This document shows, piece by piece, positions 47,276 to 58,069 of a stretch of DNA of 64,000 bases. The number at the start of each line of letters is the position of its first letter. Position 1 is the first letter of the stretch. The position numbers and the translations under genes are program-made. The stretch covers positions 153,953,584 through 154,017,583 of the forward strand of contig OY720634.1 in NCBI GenBank assembly GCA_963169105.1, written 5' to 3'. A model generated the notes under the pieces. That model ran no database searches and was not told the origin of the DNA. It saw only the letters and a list, made by a program, of their open reading frames with translations. This stretch comes from Ceriagrion tenellum (taxonomy: Eukaryota; Arthropoda; Insecta; Odonata; Coenagrionidae).

Positions 47276-47564
47276 CGGTCAATATTTTGCAAATAAAGCA
47301 AAAACATCCGTCGTACTAATAGGAATTAAGCAGTCGGTTATGCTCTGGAATTAACCTTGGTTAATTTAGTCCATGGAAATCCCGGCTTCCGCTGCGAATT
47401 TTGGGCCGACATTGGGTCTGATTGAGATCTCTGCAGTTTAGCAGGCATTTGAGTGAACACACAGCTAAATAATTCTACATTTGATTAATTTTTTAAAAAT
47501 TCTGCATCCTCTGATAAAATACAATTGATACCTGAGAACTAAATTACGCTGCAAAATATGGATA

Positions 47565-47710
47565 TGCTTGTGTTTCCACGAGACTCGAGACTTTCTCGTC
47601 TCGTCTCGACTCTTGTCTCGAAGACGAGACCGTAATGGAGGACACGAGACAAGACCGCTTATTGACGGGAGGAGACGATACCACTTCCACGAGACTCTCG
47701 AAAGTATCAA
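47565..47710. repeat. GAGAC/GTCTC cluster, left
   Basis: Nine GAGAC or GTCTC words occur in about 140 bases, on both strands. A matching cluster lies at 50165-50290, and a hAT transposase remnant lies between. Such repeated short motifs are typical of the subterminal regions bound by hAT transposases. I could not fix the terminal repeat or the 8-bp target duplication. Confidence 0.55.
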
Positions 47711-48014
47711 AATACATGCTTATGTGACTAATAGGTATTTAGTGAAATATTATCTCTTAAACTACGTCCTGCTAATACGAAGTAAAAACCCCGTTTTCCT
47801 AAAGTATTACTTTGCGATATATTTCAATGATAGCTTTGCGATAAATATAACTTCAATTGCACAAATCAGATCTTTATTTTTTTTAATTTAAAAAAAGTGA
47901 GCAGTGAGCTTACAAAAGAAATTCCGTGGCGCTTGCATGGGAACCATCTCGAGCCCCGTAATACATGTCCCAACTAGGTGGAATACAACGGACGATATTT
48001 TTGGAACATCGCTT

Positions 48015-48820
48015 AACTTGAAGAGAGGTATCTACATCTACGTCATACCCTGCAAGCCACCCAAAGAGTGTGTGGCAGGGGGTGCTTCCACATCGGGCAT
48101 GCATGAATGATACGGTAGAACACCGAAACTACATTAAAACCAGCGTACCACACATGCAACGCGCCAATTAACAATCTACTAACCAAGAAACATTCTATCG
48201 TCAATCGTTACAACGTGCAAGGGGTTCAAGGACTACTACTACATATTCAAAATATCAGCATAAATAAGAACATCAATATTTACAACATGCATAAATAAGA
48301 ACGTAGAGAATATAAAGAGAAAGATCTACTCTCTGCCTATTGTCACTATTCGAACTATTCATGAAGACGATCACAGCTGTTATGGTCCCGAATGGTACGC
48401 GGAAAAAATGACATTTTATATCTATCGTTCTACAATCTATCTCTCTAATTTTATTGGCGCGATCTAAACTGCCGTAGTACGAGGGGGTTAACAGTATGTT
48501 TTTTACGTCGTCAGAGAAATGATTTTCCTGAAATTTAGTAGGAGATTAAGCCTATAATTTAATCTATGCTGTGATGGCGATTCCCATCCCAATTCTTCTA
48601 ACAATCCAGACACAATAGTAAACTTATCGTAGCATCGTTTCACAAACCTAGCTCCTCTTCGCTGCACGCGATCTAACTCTGATATCAACCCCGCTTCGTA
48701 TGGATCCCATACACTAACAGCATATTCCAGATGAGTTAGTTCAATCCTATGCGATAGTATCGCCTTAAACGCCTCAAACTCAGTGGATCGGAATGAGCAT
48801 TGCATGACAATCTGCACAGT
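48015..48820 (-). mobile_element. CR1-like retrotransposon, 5'-truncated, subfamily 2
   Basis: The minus strand encodes HLEYAVSVWDPYEAGLISEL, DRVQRRGARFVKRCYDKF and LLEELGWESPSQHRLNYRLN, then the C-terminus and a 3' UTR ending at 48015 with the ccccctgccacacactc hairpin and tagatgtagata. It lies between the GAGAC clusters, so it probably inserted into the hAT element. Confidence 0.88.
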
Positions 48821-48924
48821 TTTAAAATAACTTTTAATTTCTGATGAATAAATTATGGAGGAGAAAATTACATTACCCTTCCTCTCGTTACCGTTCTATT
48901 TTACTTGTTGTTGGATATGATATG

Positions 48925-49755
48925 TAAATGCTGGAAATTCTGTTCAACAAGACTGGAAGAAATGAAGGTGATGAAAAACTGTTGCTTGCCTATGAAGCTA
49001 CTCGGGACAAGATATTAAAGCACTACCGCCTGACGAACTGCATTTGTTGCGCGATATTAATGTTTAATCCTCGTCATAAATATAAAAATTTGTTCATGAT
49101 GCCATGGGGAAATAGATGCAGGATAAGTCCCTATTTTAAATTTGAAGCAGTGTTCAAAGTCTATCACGATAAGTATTCCACTCGAATGCAGTCCGCTCAG
49201 TCAATGGATCAAGAGAATCTAGAGAGGTCTACTTTCGTATAAAGTGATGAGGACGACCTGCTAGTTGTATACTCTCCGTATAAGCAGGCACGACCCAGTA
49301 CTTAGAGGTATGTTCTTTCGACTAAACTTTTCCCTTTATTTACCCCTTATCGATTTAGTTCACTTACCTCACCATTTTGAACTTACTGGTCGGAAAAATT
49401 AAAATAATCTCTGAATTTTTCATTTATATTTATAGTTTTCAATAGAGTTTTTGCCCATTTTTTGTGATCAGCTGATGGTTTTACTAAATTTACCCGTAGT
49501 CAGACATCCCAGTATGAAGAATGGAGGAAAGGACTTGCAGACTATCATTTACAGGCTAGATCTCCTAGTAATGTAAACATATTGACTTGGTGGAAGGCAA
49601 ATGAGCCAACTTTTTCGGTGCTGACAAAAATATCGAGAGACTTCCTTAGCATTCCCGCTACATCTGTTCCAGCGGAAATAAAGTTCTCACGGGCAGCATT
49701 GACAAAGAGAAAGTATAGTAATCACTTGGGCCACGAATTTGTCTGAAGTTTACTC
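48925..49755 (+). pseudogene. hAT transposase remnant
   Basis: The first block (48928-49245) encodes RDKILKHYRLTNCICCAILM and FNPRHKYKNLF, the hAT 'A.ILNPR.K...F' region. The second (49500-49750) encodes YEEWRKGLADYHLQARSPSN, ILTWWKANEPTFSVLTKISR and DFLSIPATSVPAEIKFSRAA, the C-terminal dimerisation domain. The two are separated by about 250 bp that could be an intron or an insertion. Upstream catalytic residues are missing, so it is dead. Confidence 0.85.
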
Positions 49756-50164
49756 TGTGTGAACTCGTAGGCGACGTAAAATTTGGCCAGTCAAAAACAT
49801 TTCTTATTGAACTGTTTCAAACCTGAAAATTATTTTAACTATTTTTTTAAGAAAAATTGTTCATTCTTTCTTTAACCGATTACACAATTTTACAGTTACA
49901 TTTAAAACCTTCGGGGGATTTATCTGTACTAACGTTGTGACTATATATCTAATTTTCACCGAGATTATATTTAATTTTTTTTAGTTTATTCACTGAGAAT
50001 CAATAAAATCATTGATAGTACATGCAGTTCGATGTCTTCGGTGTCGAATTTAATAGGTAATTTCATTTTATATAAATGCCATTACTGTTTCGAGTGTACC
50101 GAATCAGCGAATACGTATGCAAAGGAAACTGGTCTATTTATGACGTTTATTTAGGGGAATACAA

Positions 50165-50290
50165 AAGGAGAGTCTTGTCTGAGACCGAGACGAGACCGGA
50201 GTTCACGAGACGAGATGATACCCGAGTTCAGAAAACGAGACTGAGACGAGACTGGCTCAAGTCTTGTCTTGTCTCGCGGCAACAATATTG
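50165..50290. repeat. GAGAC/GTCTC cluster, right
   Basis: About eight GAGAC/GTCTC words in 120 bases, including cgagacgagacc and tcttgtctcgcgg. It is the right-hand counterpart of 47565-47710. A further gtctcgggcgagac lies at 50682. Confidence 0.55.
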
Positions 50291-50705
50291 ATATTATAGA
50301 TTATATATTATAGATATTGAGATGATTATAGATTATATTTTTAAATAATCGCGCTTTCAAGTGACTTTTGACGACCCCTGGCCTATTTCTGTAACATTAA
50401 CGCCTTTTGAAATTAACTAATGCCCTAACTTTTCTATTCATGAAAAACTAATAATTGGAGTTTCAGTTTTATCGCTGCTACAGTTAGAGAATTTTATCGC
50501 TGTTTGAATCGCTTCTTTTCTCTTTAGGAAAGTTTTTTGTGAAAGCAGTTATGTAGTATAGAATAGTAATACTTTCCCAAACTTCACCCATCCTTGCACT
50601 TAACTCAATATAAATTTAAGCTCAATAAAAATGGCACGAAATGGTTTGTTTTTATAGTTCCTATATTTCGTTGTCTCGGGCGAGACTTCGTGGAATTTGC
50701 GCAAC

Positions 50706-50822
50706 ATTGTAAATGAAAAGTATAACTTAGTTATTCCACATAAGTTTTTTGGCAGGACAACCTAGGTTTCGACGAAGCTCGTCATCATCAGGTACAATAT
50801 TACAAGAAGACATAGAATATAT
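50706..50822 (-). mobile_element. Penelope-like terminus with hammerhead-like motif (inverted copy 1)
   Basis: The minus strand (about 50794-50753) reads CTGATGA, one T, a perfect GACGA/TCGTC stem with GCT loop, GAAAC, the short palindrome CCTAGG, then T and GTCC. This fits a hammerhead core with a minimal stem III. The whole block is the reverse complement of 53200-53320. Confidence 0.55.
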
Positions 50823-51237
50823 GCTGTTGTCCCACAAACTATTTTATATATGTAAAATGTAATATTATTGTTATTTAACTTTATTATTTATTTATTAACC
50901 CTTTCCTGCCGGTGCCTACGAGTGGAAAATGTTTTCCGTGCTACGGGTAGCTTGAGAAAATTTTAAACCTCTCTCTACGGAGCACTTTTTAGGGGTGGAG
51001 TTGCCCAGGTATCCTCGTCCCTCCGATTTGGGACCCAGCTCAACGGGGCGCACGGTTATTACCCCGGCCACCGGACTCGACCGTCCAACCCTTTCTTAGC
51101 GGGGGTCCACGGTCAACTAATTGTATTAGCAGTGTTTTTTTAATATTAGTTATTTAACTAATATTAAACTAATAACCTATAATATTATTATATATAAACT
51201 GTTGTCCCGCAAACAGCTGACGCGGTAGAAATCCCGG
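50823..51237. repeat. Composite repeat between Penelope-like end and CR1 copy B
   Basis: The phrase tgttgtcccNcaaac occurs at both 50824 and 51203, flanking an AT-rich and then GC-rich segment (50900-51120, which includes a gcctacgagtggaaaatg block). This suggests a roughly 370-bp insertion with partial duplication of its flank. No coding sequence. Confidence 0.4.
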
Positions 51238-52632
51238 AAAACATCTACATCTACGTGATACCCTGCGAGCCACCACGAGGGTGTGTGGCAGGGGGTGAAG
51301 ATCACCAGACATGCACTATTGACATGCAACTAGGATATTTAATGGAGACATGCTAGATAATATGGTCACATGCAGCTAGATGGTTAGTATCTACATAATA
51401 TGAAATGGATTATTGGTTATTATTACATGCATCATGCACTACAGACTACACTAACTATATTTCACCTACCTATCCCTTTGCTACGCTGCCTATTGTTCTC
51501 TCTTATAGTACGAGGGAAAAATGACATTTTAAATCTATCGGTACGACAATCTATCTCTCTAATTTTGTTAATATGGTCAAACCTAGCATAATACGCAGGG
51601 GTTCTCAATATATATCTAACGTCATCTGTGAACAACTCTGTTTAGAATTTACTTAAAAGGTTTAACCTAAATTTTAACCTGCGTTCTGATATTAATTCCC
51701 ATCCGAGTTCTTCTATTAACCTCGTAACACTTATACAATTATCATGACGGCCTTTAATAAACCTAGCAGATCTCCTTTGCACGCGCTCTAATTCTTTTAT
51801 CATACCTTCCTCGTACGGATCCCATATACTTGCGGCATATTCTAAATGAGGCCTGACAAGTGTGAAATAGCTTCTTTCTCGTACTCTCTCATCGCATTTG
51901 CCTATAACCCTTTTTACGAATCCTAATCTACGGTTTGCTACATTAGTTATTTCCCTGATGTGTGTCCCCCATGACATGTCTTCTGTTATGGTGACGCTTA
52001 AGTATTTAATTGAATCTACGTTACATATTTTGTTTTCTTTGATGCAATAATTATTCCGGGGAAAGCCATTCTTTTTCCAAAAATTCATAATCGCGCATTT
52101 CTTCAAATTTAATTCTAGTTGCCATCTATCACACCAATCATGAATCGCATCTAAATCCTTAGCTAAAAACTGGATGTCCTCTTCATTTCTAATTTCCTTA
52201 TACACTACTGCATCATCGGCAAATAGAGGGAGCTTGCTATGTTTTACTATTGTATTTAAGTCGTTTACGTACAGAAGAAATAAAATTGGGCCTATCACGC
52301 TTCCCTGGGGAACACCTGATGAAACTTTTACTTCGCCGGAGCTGACACCATCTAATACCACCCTTTGAACGCGTTCATGTAAGAAGTCTCCTATCCAGCC
52401 TACTATATTACTGTCTATTCCGTATGATGCTAACTTCGCGAGTAACTCACAGTGGGGAACCTTGTCAAAAGCTTTTCTAAAGTCAAGAAACGCTGCATCT
52501 ACCTGTATGTTACCTTCTCCGGAAACTAAAATATCGTGAACAAAAAGACCTAATTGAGTTTCGCAAGACCGTTCTTTTCTGAACCCATGCTGGTTTGTTA
52601 TCAATAAATCCTGGCTGTCGAGGTGTCCCAAC
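51238..52632 (-). mobile_element. CR1-like retrotransposon, 5'-truncated (copy B)
   Basis: The minus strand encodes the reverse transcriptase from HLDSQDLLITNQHGFRKERS through LFADDAVVYKEIRNEED and ASIWDPYEEGMIKELERVQR. It matches copy A almost residue for residue. A stop (tag at about 51641) replaces Glu in the FETEL context of copy A, shortening the C-terminus. The 3' UTR and tail match copy A. The element breaks off at 52632 within the STSIMGHLDS region. Confidence 0.92.
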
Positions 52633-52644
52633 ATGGAGATATCT

Positions 52645-53320
52645 ACATAGAATATACAGTCACACAAATCGGGGGAGGTAGAGGTGATGTAATGAGAGTG
52701 GGGAGATGGGAGTTGAACGTTGGGGAAGGGGGGTTGGGTGGGAAGGGGTAATGGTTTGCAAGAAGGAGTTTTGGGGGAGGGAGAGAGGAGGTCTCGGAGC
52801 TGACTGAGAGGTAAGGAAAAGTGTCCGTTGTAACGAAACAATCGTCAAAGAATTTTTGTATGCCTCCCACTCCCCCCCTGATTGACATTCCACCCTTCCA
52901 AACTTAGGCTCCCTATAGGGGGCATCTCCGCTCCTAACCTTATCCCTCCCGCGCCGGAGTCTAGTGTGGTCACAGATTTGTCTCCGGTGTTCTCACACGA
53001 CTCTTACGCTTGCAATACCCTTCCTCCCCCCTTGCCTTTCTTACCTCTTAGTCAGCTCCGAGACCTCCTCTCTCCCTCCCCCAAAACTCCTCCTTGCAAA
53101 CCATTACCCCTTCCCACCTACCCCCATTTCCCAACGTTCAACTCACATCTCCCCACTCTCTTTACATCACCTCTACCTCCCCCGATTTGTGTGACTGTAT
53201 ATTCTTCTTGTCTTCTTGTAATATTGTACCTGATGATGACGAGCTTCATCGGAACCTAGGTCGTCCTGTCAATAAACCTATGTAGAATAACTAAGTTATA
53301 CTTTTCATTTACAATTTAGA
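52645..53320. repeat. Long inverted repeat with G-rich/C-rich arms
   Basis: 52653-52820 (G-rich on +) and about 53035-53215 (C-rich on +) are reverse complements, e.g. gaatatacagtcacacaaat against atttgtgtgactgtatattc. The spacer is about 215 bp. The left arm carries ggggaaggggggttgggtgg (52722 onward), a strong G-quadruplex pattern. The right arm continues into a Penelope-like hammerhead motif on the plus strand (53227-53269), where the GAAA of copy 1 has become GGAA, and then to the end at about 53320. Confidence 0.85.
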
Positions 53321-53567
53321 GTTCCTAACTAACAGGGAATAAGTCCCGATGTTAAAAGCTAGAATACTAATAAAATGGAATAAGTGTGCGCTTAAGCTAG
53401 TTTTAGCGAGATATCATTTCTCATTAAATTAATACATTTGATCTCATCATAAAGAAAAATACCTAGCCTTGTTGAAGATAACAAAATATCATTCACTTAG
53501 AATTTTTTGAGATACTTGCTCTTACTCATACTTCCAGGGTATTTTATATCCAAGTTGATACATTTAC

Positions 53568-55150
53568 ATCTAAATCTACGTAATACCCTGCGAGCTACCA
53601 CGAGGGTATGTGGCAGGGGATGAAGATCACCAAATTTGCACTATAGACATGCAACTAGGATATTTAAGGGAGACATACTAGAGAATAGGGTCACATGCAG
53701 CTAGATGGATAGTATCTACATAATAAGAAAGGGTTTATTGTTTGTTATTACATGCATCATGCACTACAGACTACTCTAACTATATTTCACCTACCTATCC
53801 CCGCCGTCGTTGAAGCAGACGTAGTAGTGTTTGCTACGCTGCCTATTGTCCTCTCTTATGGTACGCGGGAAAAATGACATTTCAAATCTATCGGTACGAC
53901 AATATATCTCTCAAATCTTGTTAATCTGATCAAACCTAGCAAAATACGCAGGGGTTCTTAATATATATCTAACGTCATCTGTGAACAAATCGATTTAGAA
54001 TTTACTTAAAAGGTTTAACCTAAATTTTAACCTGCGTTCTGATATTAATTCCCATCCGAGTTCTTCTATTAACCTCGTAACACTTATACAATTATCATAA
54101 CGGCCTTTAACAAATCTAGCGGATCTCCTTTGCACGCGCTCTAATTGTTTTATCATACCTTCCTCGTACGGATCCCATATACTAGCGGCATATTCTAAAT
54201 GAGGCCTGACAAGTGTAAAATAGGTTCTTTCTCGTGCTCTCTCATCGCATTTGCCTAGAACTCTCTTTACGAATCCAGATGTACGGTTTGCTACACTAGT
54301 TATTTCCCTGATGTGTTTCCCCCGTGGTATGTCTTCAGTGATGGTGACGCCTAAGTATTTAATATATTCTACGTTAGATATATTCTTTTCTTTGATGCAA
54401 TAACTATGCCGGGGAAAGCCATTCTTTTTCCAAAAGTTCATTATCGCGCATTTCTTCAAATTTAATTCTAGTTGCCATCTATCACACCAATCATGAATCG
54501 CATCTAAATCCTTAGCTAAACACTGACTGTCCTATTCATTTCTAATTTCCTTATACACTACTGCATCATCGGCAAAAAGACGGAGCTTGCTATTTTTTAC
54601 TACTGCACTTAAGTCATTTACGTAGAGAAGAAACAAAATTGGTCCTATCACGCTTCCCTGGGGAACACCCGATATAACTTTTACTTCGCCTGAGCTGGCA
54701 CCACCTAATACCACCCTTTGAACGCGTTCATGTAAGAAGTCTCCTATCCAGCCTACTACATTACTGTCTATCCCGTATGATGCTAACTTTGCGAGTAACT
54801 TACAGTGGGGAACCTTGTCAAACGCTTTTCTAAAGTCAAGAAACGCTGCGTCTACCTGTACGTTACCTTCTCCGGAAACTAAAATATCATGAACAGAAAG
54901 ACCTAATTGAGTTTCGCAAGACCTACCATTTCTGAACCCATGCTGGTTTATTATCAATAAATCCTGGCTGTCGAGGTGTCCCATTATTGATGTAACTATT
55001 ATATGCTCTATAATTTTACATGATAGTGACGTTAATGATATTGGTCTATAATTACATGGCTGTTCCCTATCTCCGCTTTTAAAAATCGGGGTCGCGTTTG
55101 CTATCTTCCAGTCTTTGGACACCGCGTGTTCTTCGAGGGCTTTATTAAAT
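53568..55150 (-). pseudogene. CR1-like retrotransposon, 5'-truncated (copy C) with foreign 28-nt insert
   Basis: The minus strand encodes KDWKIANATPIFKSGDREQP, GFRNGRSCETQLGL and LFADDAVVYKEIRNE, then a stop (near 54531), then KKCAIMNFWKKNGFPRHSYC to LLSKF. Copy A is the clear relative. Its 3' UTR carries 28 extra bases at 53802-53829. The tail at 53568 has the usual hairpin, slightly diverged (cccctgccacataccctcg). The upstream end joins an RTE-like fragment at about 55150. Confidence 0.92.
53802..53829. other. 28-nt insertion matching chitin-binding coding sequence
   Basis: Copies A and B read tatccctttgctacg here. Copy C has 28 bases between tatccc and tttgctacg. Of these, 26 (cgccgtcgttgaagcagacg and onward to agtag) match 57040-57065 in the chitin-binding gene with one mismatch, same strand. 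Confidence 0.85.
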
Positions 55151-56440
55151 ACACTTATGATGTCTGCATTCTTGCAAAGGTCCCTTATTTCCTTATTGTA
55201 CTTTCTTCTTCACCTTTCTTGTTCATTTGTAGGCCCGTACATCTTTATTAACATCTTTTTTTCAAATGCAATCAATTTTCCCCCTCTCTCTTTGTAAGTT
55301 TCCACGTTTCGGATCCATAGAGCAGTACTGGACAGATTATGGTTTTGTAAAGTCTAATTTTTGTTTTATTTGACGGGGATTTCGAAGCTTGAAGTCTGTG
55401 GCATGCATGTGAGCTTTTTTCGGTTAGATTTAATCTCTTTTGTATTTCTTATTCTTCTCTAATGTCATTTGGCAGAATGACTTCTATGTATTTAAAATAG
55501 TCTACGTTTTCAAATTCGTGCCATTCTATGTGTAGGGACCAAATATTTTCCTTTGGCGCTCTTGAGAAATGCATGTGATTTGTTTTCGAGTCATTTATCT
55601 TTAATCCTCTTTTGCCGTTTCTTCCGTAAAAATTTTGGTCAGCCTAGTCACTTCATCTAAACTTTCTGCGAAAATCGCAACGTCATCTGCGAACGCTAAA
55701 CATTTTTATTTTACATTCAATTCTAAAACCAAGGTCCAGCTATGCTAACTTTTCTAGCGCTTATTCTACGGCCATATTAAATAGGATAGGGGAGAGCCCG
55801 TCTCCCTGCCTAACAACAGAAATTATCTCAAATGACTCCGAAGTACTATCACAAACCCGCTTTGATTCTGATTGATTCAGTTTGATTCTGTTATGATTTG
55901 TTGATTCTGTTATGCTCATCTTGGCAAGGTTTATCAATTTTTGGGGATTCCAAAATTATTCATCTGTATCCATAGTCTCTCTCTGTTTATACTGTCATAC
56001 GCTTTTTGGAAATCGATAAAAATTTCATAGAAATCTTTATTATATTCCCAGTATTTTGATATAATTTCTTTTATCGTAAATATCTGATTTGTTGTTGACC
56101 TGCCCTTCATAAATCCTGCATGTTAGTCTTGAATTATTTCATTTGAGTAGCATTCTATGTGATTTTAGATTATCTTTGAGAAGACTTTATAAGGAATGCT
56201 CAGAAGTGCAATGCCTCTGAATTTGCTGCATTCTTCTTCATCGCCCTTCTTATGTATGGTATCAATATTGCTTTTTGCCATTCAATTGGCATTTCTTCCT
56301 TCTCCCATATGTTTAATGTTAGTTTCCATAATCTGTCTATTATTATATCACTATATGACAAATTATGTCTATATTGTATTAAAAAATATAGAGATACCTT
56401 TGAGATATCTTCCAAAAAATGAAAACCATTTTCCATGGGA
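55150..56440 (-). pseudogene. RTE-like reverse transcriptase fragment
   Basis: The minus strand encodes WEKEEMPIEWQKAILIPYIR, later KDFYEIFIDFQKAYDSINRE, NNFGIPKKLINL, VVRQGDGLSPILFNMAVE, then the degraded AYADD region, KINDSKTNHMHFSR, LLYGSETW-like sequence and KEIRDLCKNADIISVF. The last phrase is the 'ELRELYGDPDIV..IK' block of RTE polyproteins. Frameshifts and stops throughout. It is continuous with CR1 copy C at 55150 in the same orientation, a retroelement junction. Confidence 0.85.
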
Positions 56441-56932
56441 AATCGTACGGGTATGCGGCGTTTTCTTCGCTCAGATGTTGGATGTGATTTTCTAACGCGT
56501 AGATGTGAGAAAATTAATGGTGTGTAGCTTGCATTAAATCTTGATCATTCTATAAAAATGTACCAATAACTCATCGCAGTATGTTTTACGAAATCGAAAA
56601 AAAAGCTTTGGTTGTGAAGGAGCCTTCTCCGTACGGTTAAAAAAAATCACTCAATTTAAAGACACGAGTAAACACGTTTTATTCTTTACTGAGAACTTCA
56701 GTCGCATAAAACAATATTTTTGCGTAAAAAGTGTTTCATACATTCATAAAACAATATTTTTGCGTAACATGTGTTTTATGTATTGAAAAATATTTACTTC
56801 AGGCTAATTACAGTTGCTGAAATCACGTAATAAAATCGAATATGGTCACAGATATGACTAGAGAAAGTCTCTCTTACAGAGGCACGAGAAATAGTCTTTT
56901 TCCTGGGATCAAATGAGGATTTAAAGGTTTAG
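56441..56932 (-). other. 3' UTR and downstream region of chitin-binding gene
   Basis: It holds a candidate poly(A) signal on the minus strand (56683-56678) about 250 bases after the stop. A 40-bp-period tandem repeat is also present: cataaaacaatatttttgcg occurs at 56705 and 56745. Confidence 0.55.
56678..56683 (-). terminator. Candidate polyadenylation signal
   Basis: AATAAA on the minus strand, 250 bases downstream of the stop of the chitin-binding gene. Confidence 0.45.
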
Positions 56933-57974
56933 CTAGCAAGTGTCGGTAGGTGTGCACTTGCTGCCGGCTACGCATTTCTTCTTCTCGTAGTCGAAGTGAG
57001 AACCATATCGGCAGCACTTGTGGGCGTAATTTATGACCCCGCCGTCGTTGAAGCAGATGTAGTAGCACTTACAGCAACCCTTGTCCGGCAGTGGACCCTC
57101 CGACTGACAGTCAACTGGCGTTACCGTTGTCTCGATCGTCGCTGGGGAAACTGTAGTCGGGAAATGATCGCAAGACCCCTTGACGCATCTTCCGTTTTCA
57201 AAGTGAGAACCGGCGTGACACATTTTTTCCTTGTAACCAAGGGTGTTGTCAGGGAGAATGAAGCAGACGTAGTACTTGCGGCAGTCTTCGGGAACGGGAT
57301 ACACTCCGACGCCGTTGGTGCACGGCCACGGCATCGGAGTCATAGTTGATTGTGGTATTGAGGTTGTTGGTTCTGATGCCGATGTTGTCGCTGATGACGT
57401 CGATGAACCAGTAAATGTTGACTGCGCAGTTGAAGACTCCATTGATTCTGTAGTTGACGACATCGTTGATTCTGTTCCAGATGAAGTTGATTGCGAAGTC
57501 TCCATTGATTCTGTAGTTGACGAAATCGTTGATTCTGTTCCGGATGAAGTTGATTGCGAAGTCTCCATTGATTCTGCAGTTGACGAAATCGTTGATTCTG
57601 TTCCAGTTGAAGTTGATTGCGAAGTCGACTCCAGGTCAGATATGACTGTGCCTCCGTTTACTCTTATGTTTACTTTCGGATAAAGAACGTGATGTGGAGT
57701 GGTCTCTTCCATGCACTCGTAAAAGTAATCTGTACCCTCAATAGTACCTGTATCGCCTTTCCTCTCACACGGGGGTACGGGAGGGTTTTTACAAGCATTC
57801 TTCGTCGACGTTTCGTTCACGCACCGTTTAGTTTTCGAGTCGAAGACTGGAGAATCATTTCCGCATACGAAATTGAGTGCTTTGCCACGAATGCAGATGT
57901 GGTACTCCCCACAGGAGAACGGATCAGGAAATATGGTCTTCTCCGAAGTGGTCGGGCACTCAAATTCTTTGTAC
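56933..57974 (-). CDS. Secreted chitin-binding (peritrophin/mucin-like) protein, last exon
   Basis: The exon starts after an acceptor (cctccttag) whose AG is 57976-57975, and ends at the TAG at 56935-56933. It encodes three Cys-rich blocks of the type-2 chitin-binding (CBM14) kind. The first has ECPTTSEKTIFPDPFSCGEY and VFDSKTKRCV. The second has CRKYYVCFILPDNTLGYKEK and SHFENGRCVKGSC. The third has CKCYYICFNDGGVINYAHKC and SHFDYEKKKCVAGSKC. Between the first and second lies a Ser/Thr-rich linker with a 21-residue unit (SMETSQSTSSGTESTISSTT) repeated about three times, a likely O-glycosylated mucin domain. It joins exon 60678-60910 in phase. Such proteins act in the extracellular gut lining or cuticle. 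The symbol is unknown. Confidence 0.9.
57437..57625 (-). repeat. 63-bp coding tandem repeat (3 copies) in mucin linker
   Basis: Three consecutive 63-bp units, 21 codons each, differ by only a few bases (for example gtagttgacgacatcgttga against gtagttgacgaaatcgttga). Copy number is likely to vary between individuals. Confidence 0.9.
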
Positions 57975-58069
57975 CTAAGGAGGAACGAAAGAGTAAATGA
58001 AACTTTTTTTAATGTGGAAAACCTTTCTCCCACCTCATCTTCAAGTCATCAGTTACCTAATGTCATGTT

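Noticed and set aside
47565..47710. A CRISPR-like or satellite array of GAGAC units
   Set aside because: Units are irregularly spaced and occur on both strands. They fit transposon subterminal repeats better than an array.
52643..53285. Several overlapping proline-rich open frames in the C-rich inverted repeat
   Set aside because: Same artefact: they are readings of the G/C-rich repeat arms in multiple frames and both strands.
57276..58000. Valine/aspartate-rich plus-strand open frames opposite the chitin-binding exon
   Set aside because: They mirror the Ser/Thr repeat and Cys-rich coding strand. The minus strand has the domains, the splice sites and the stop.
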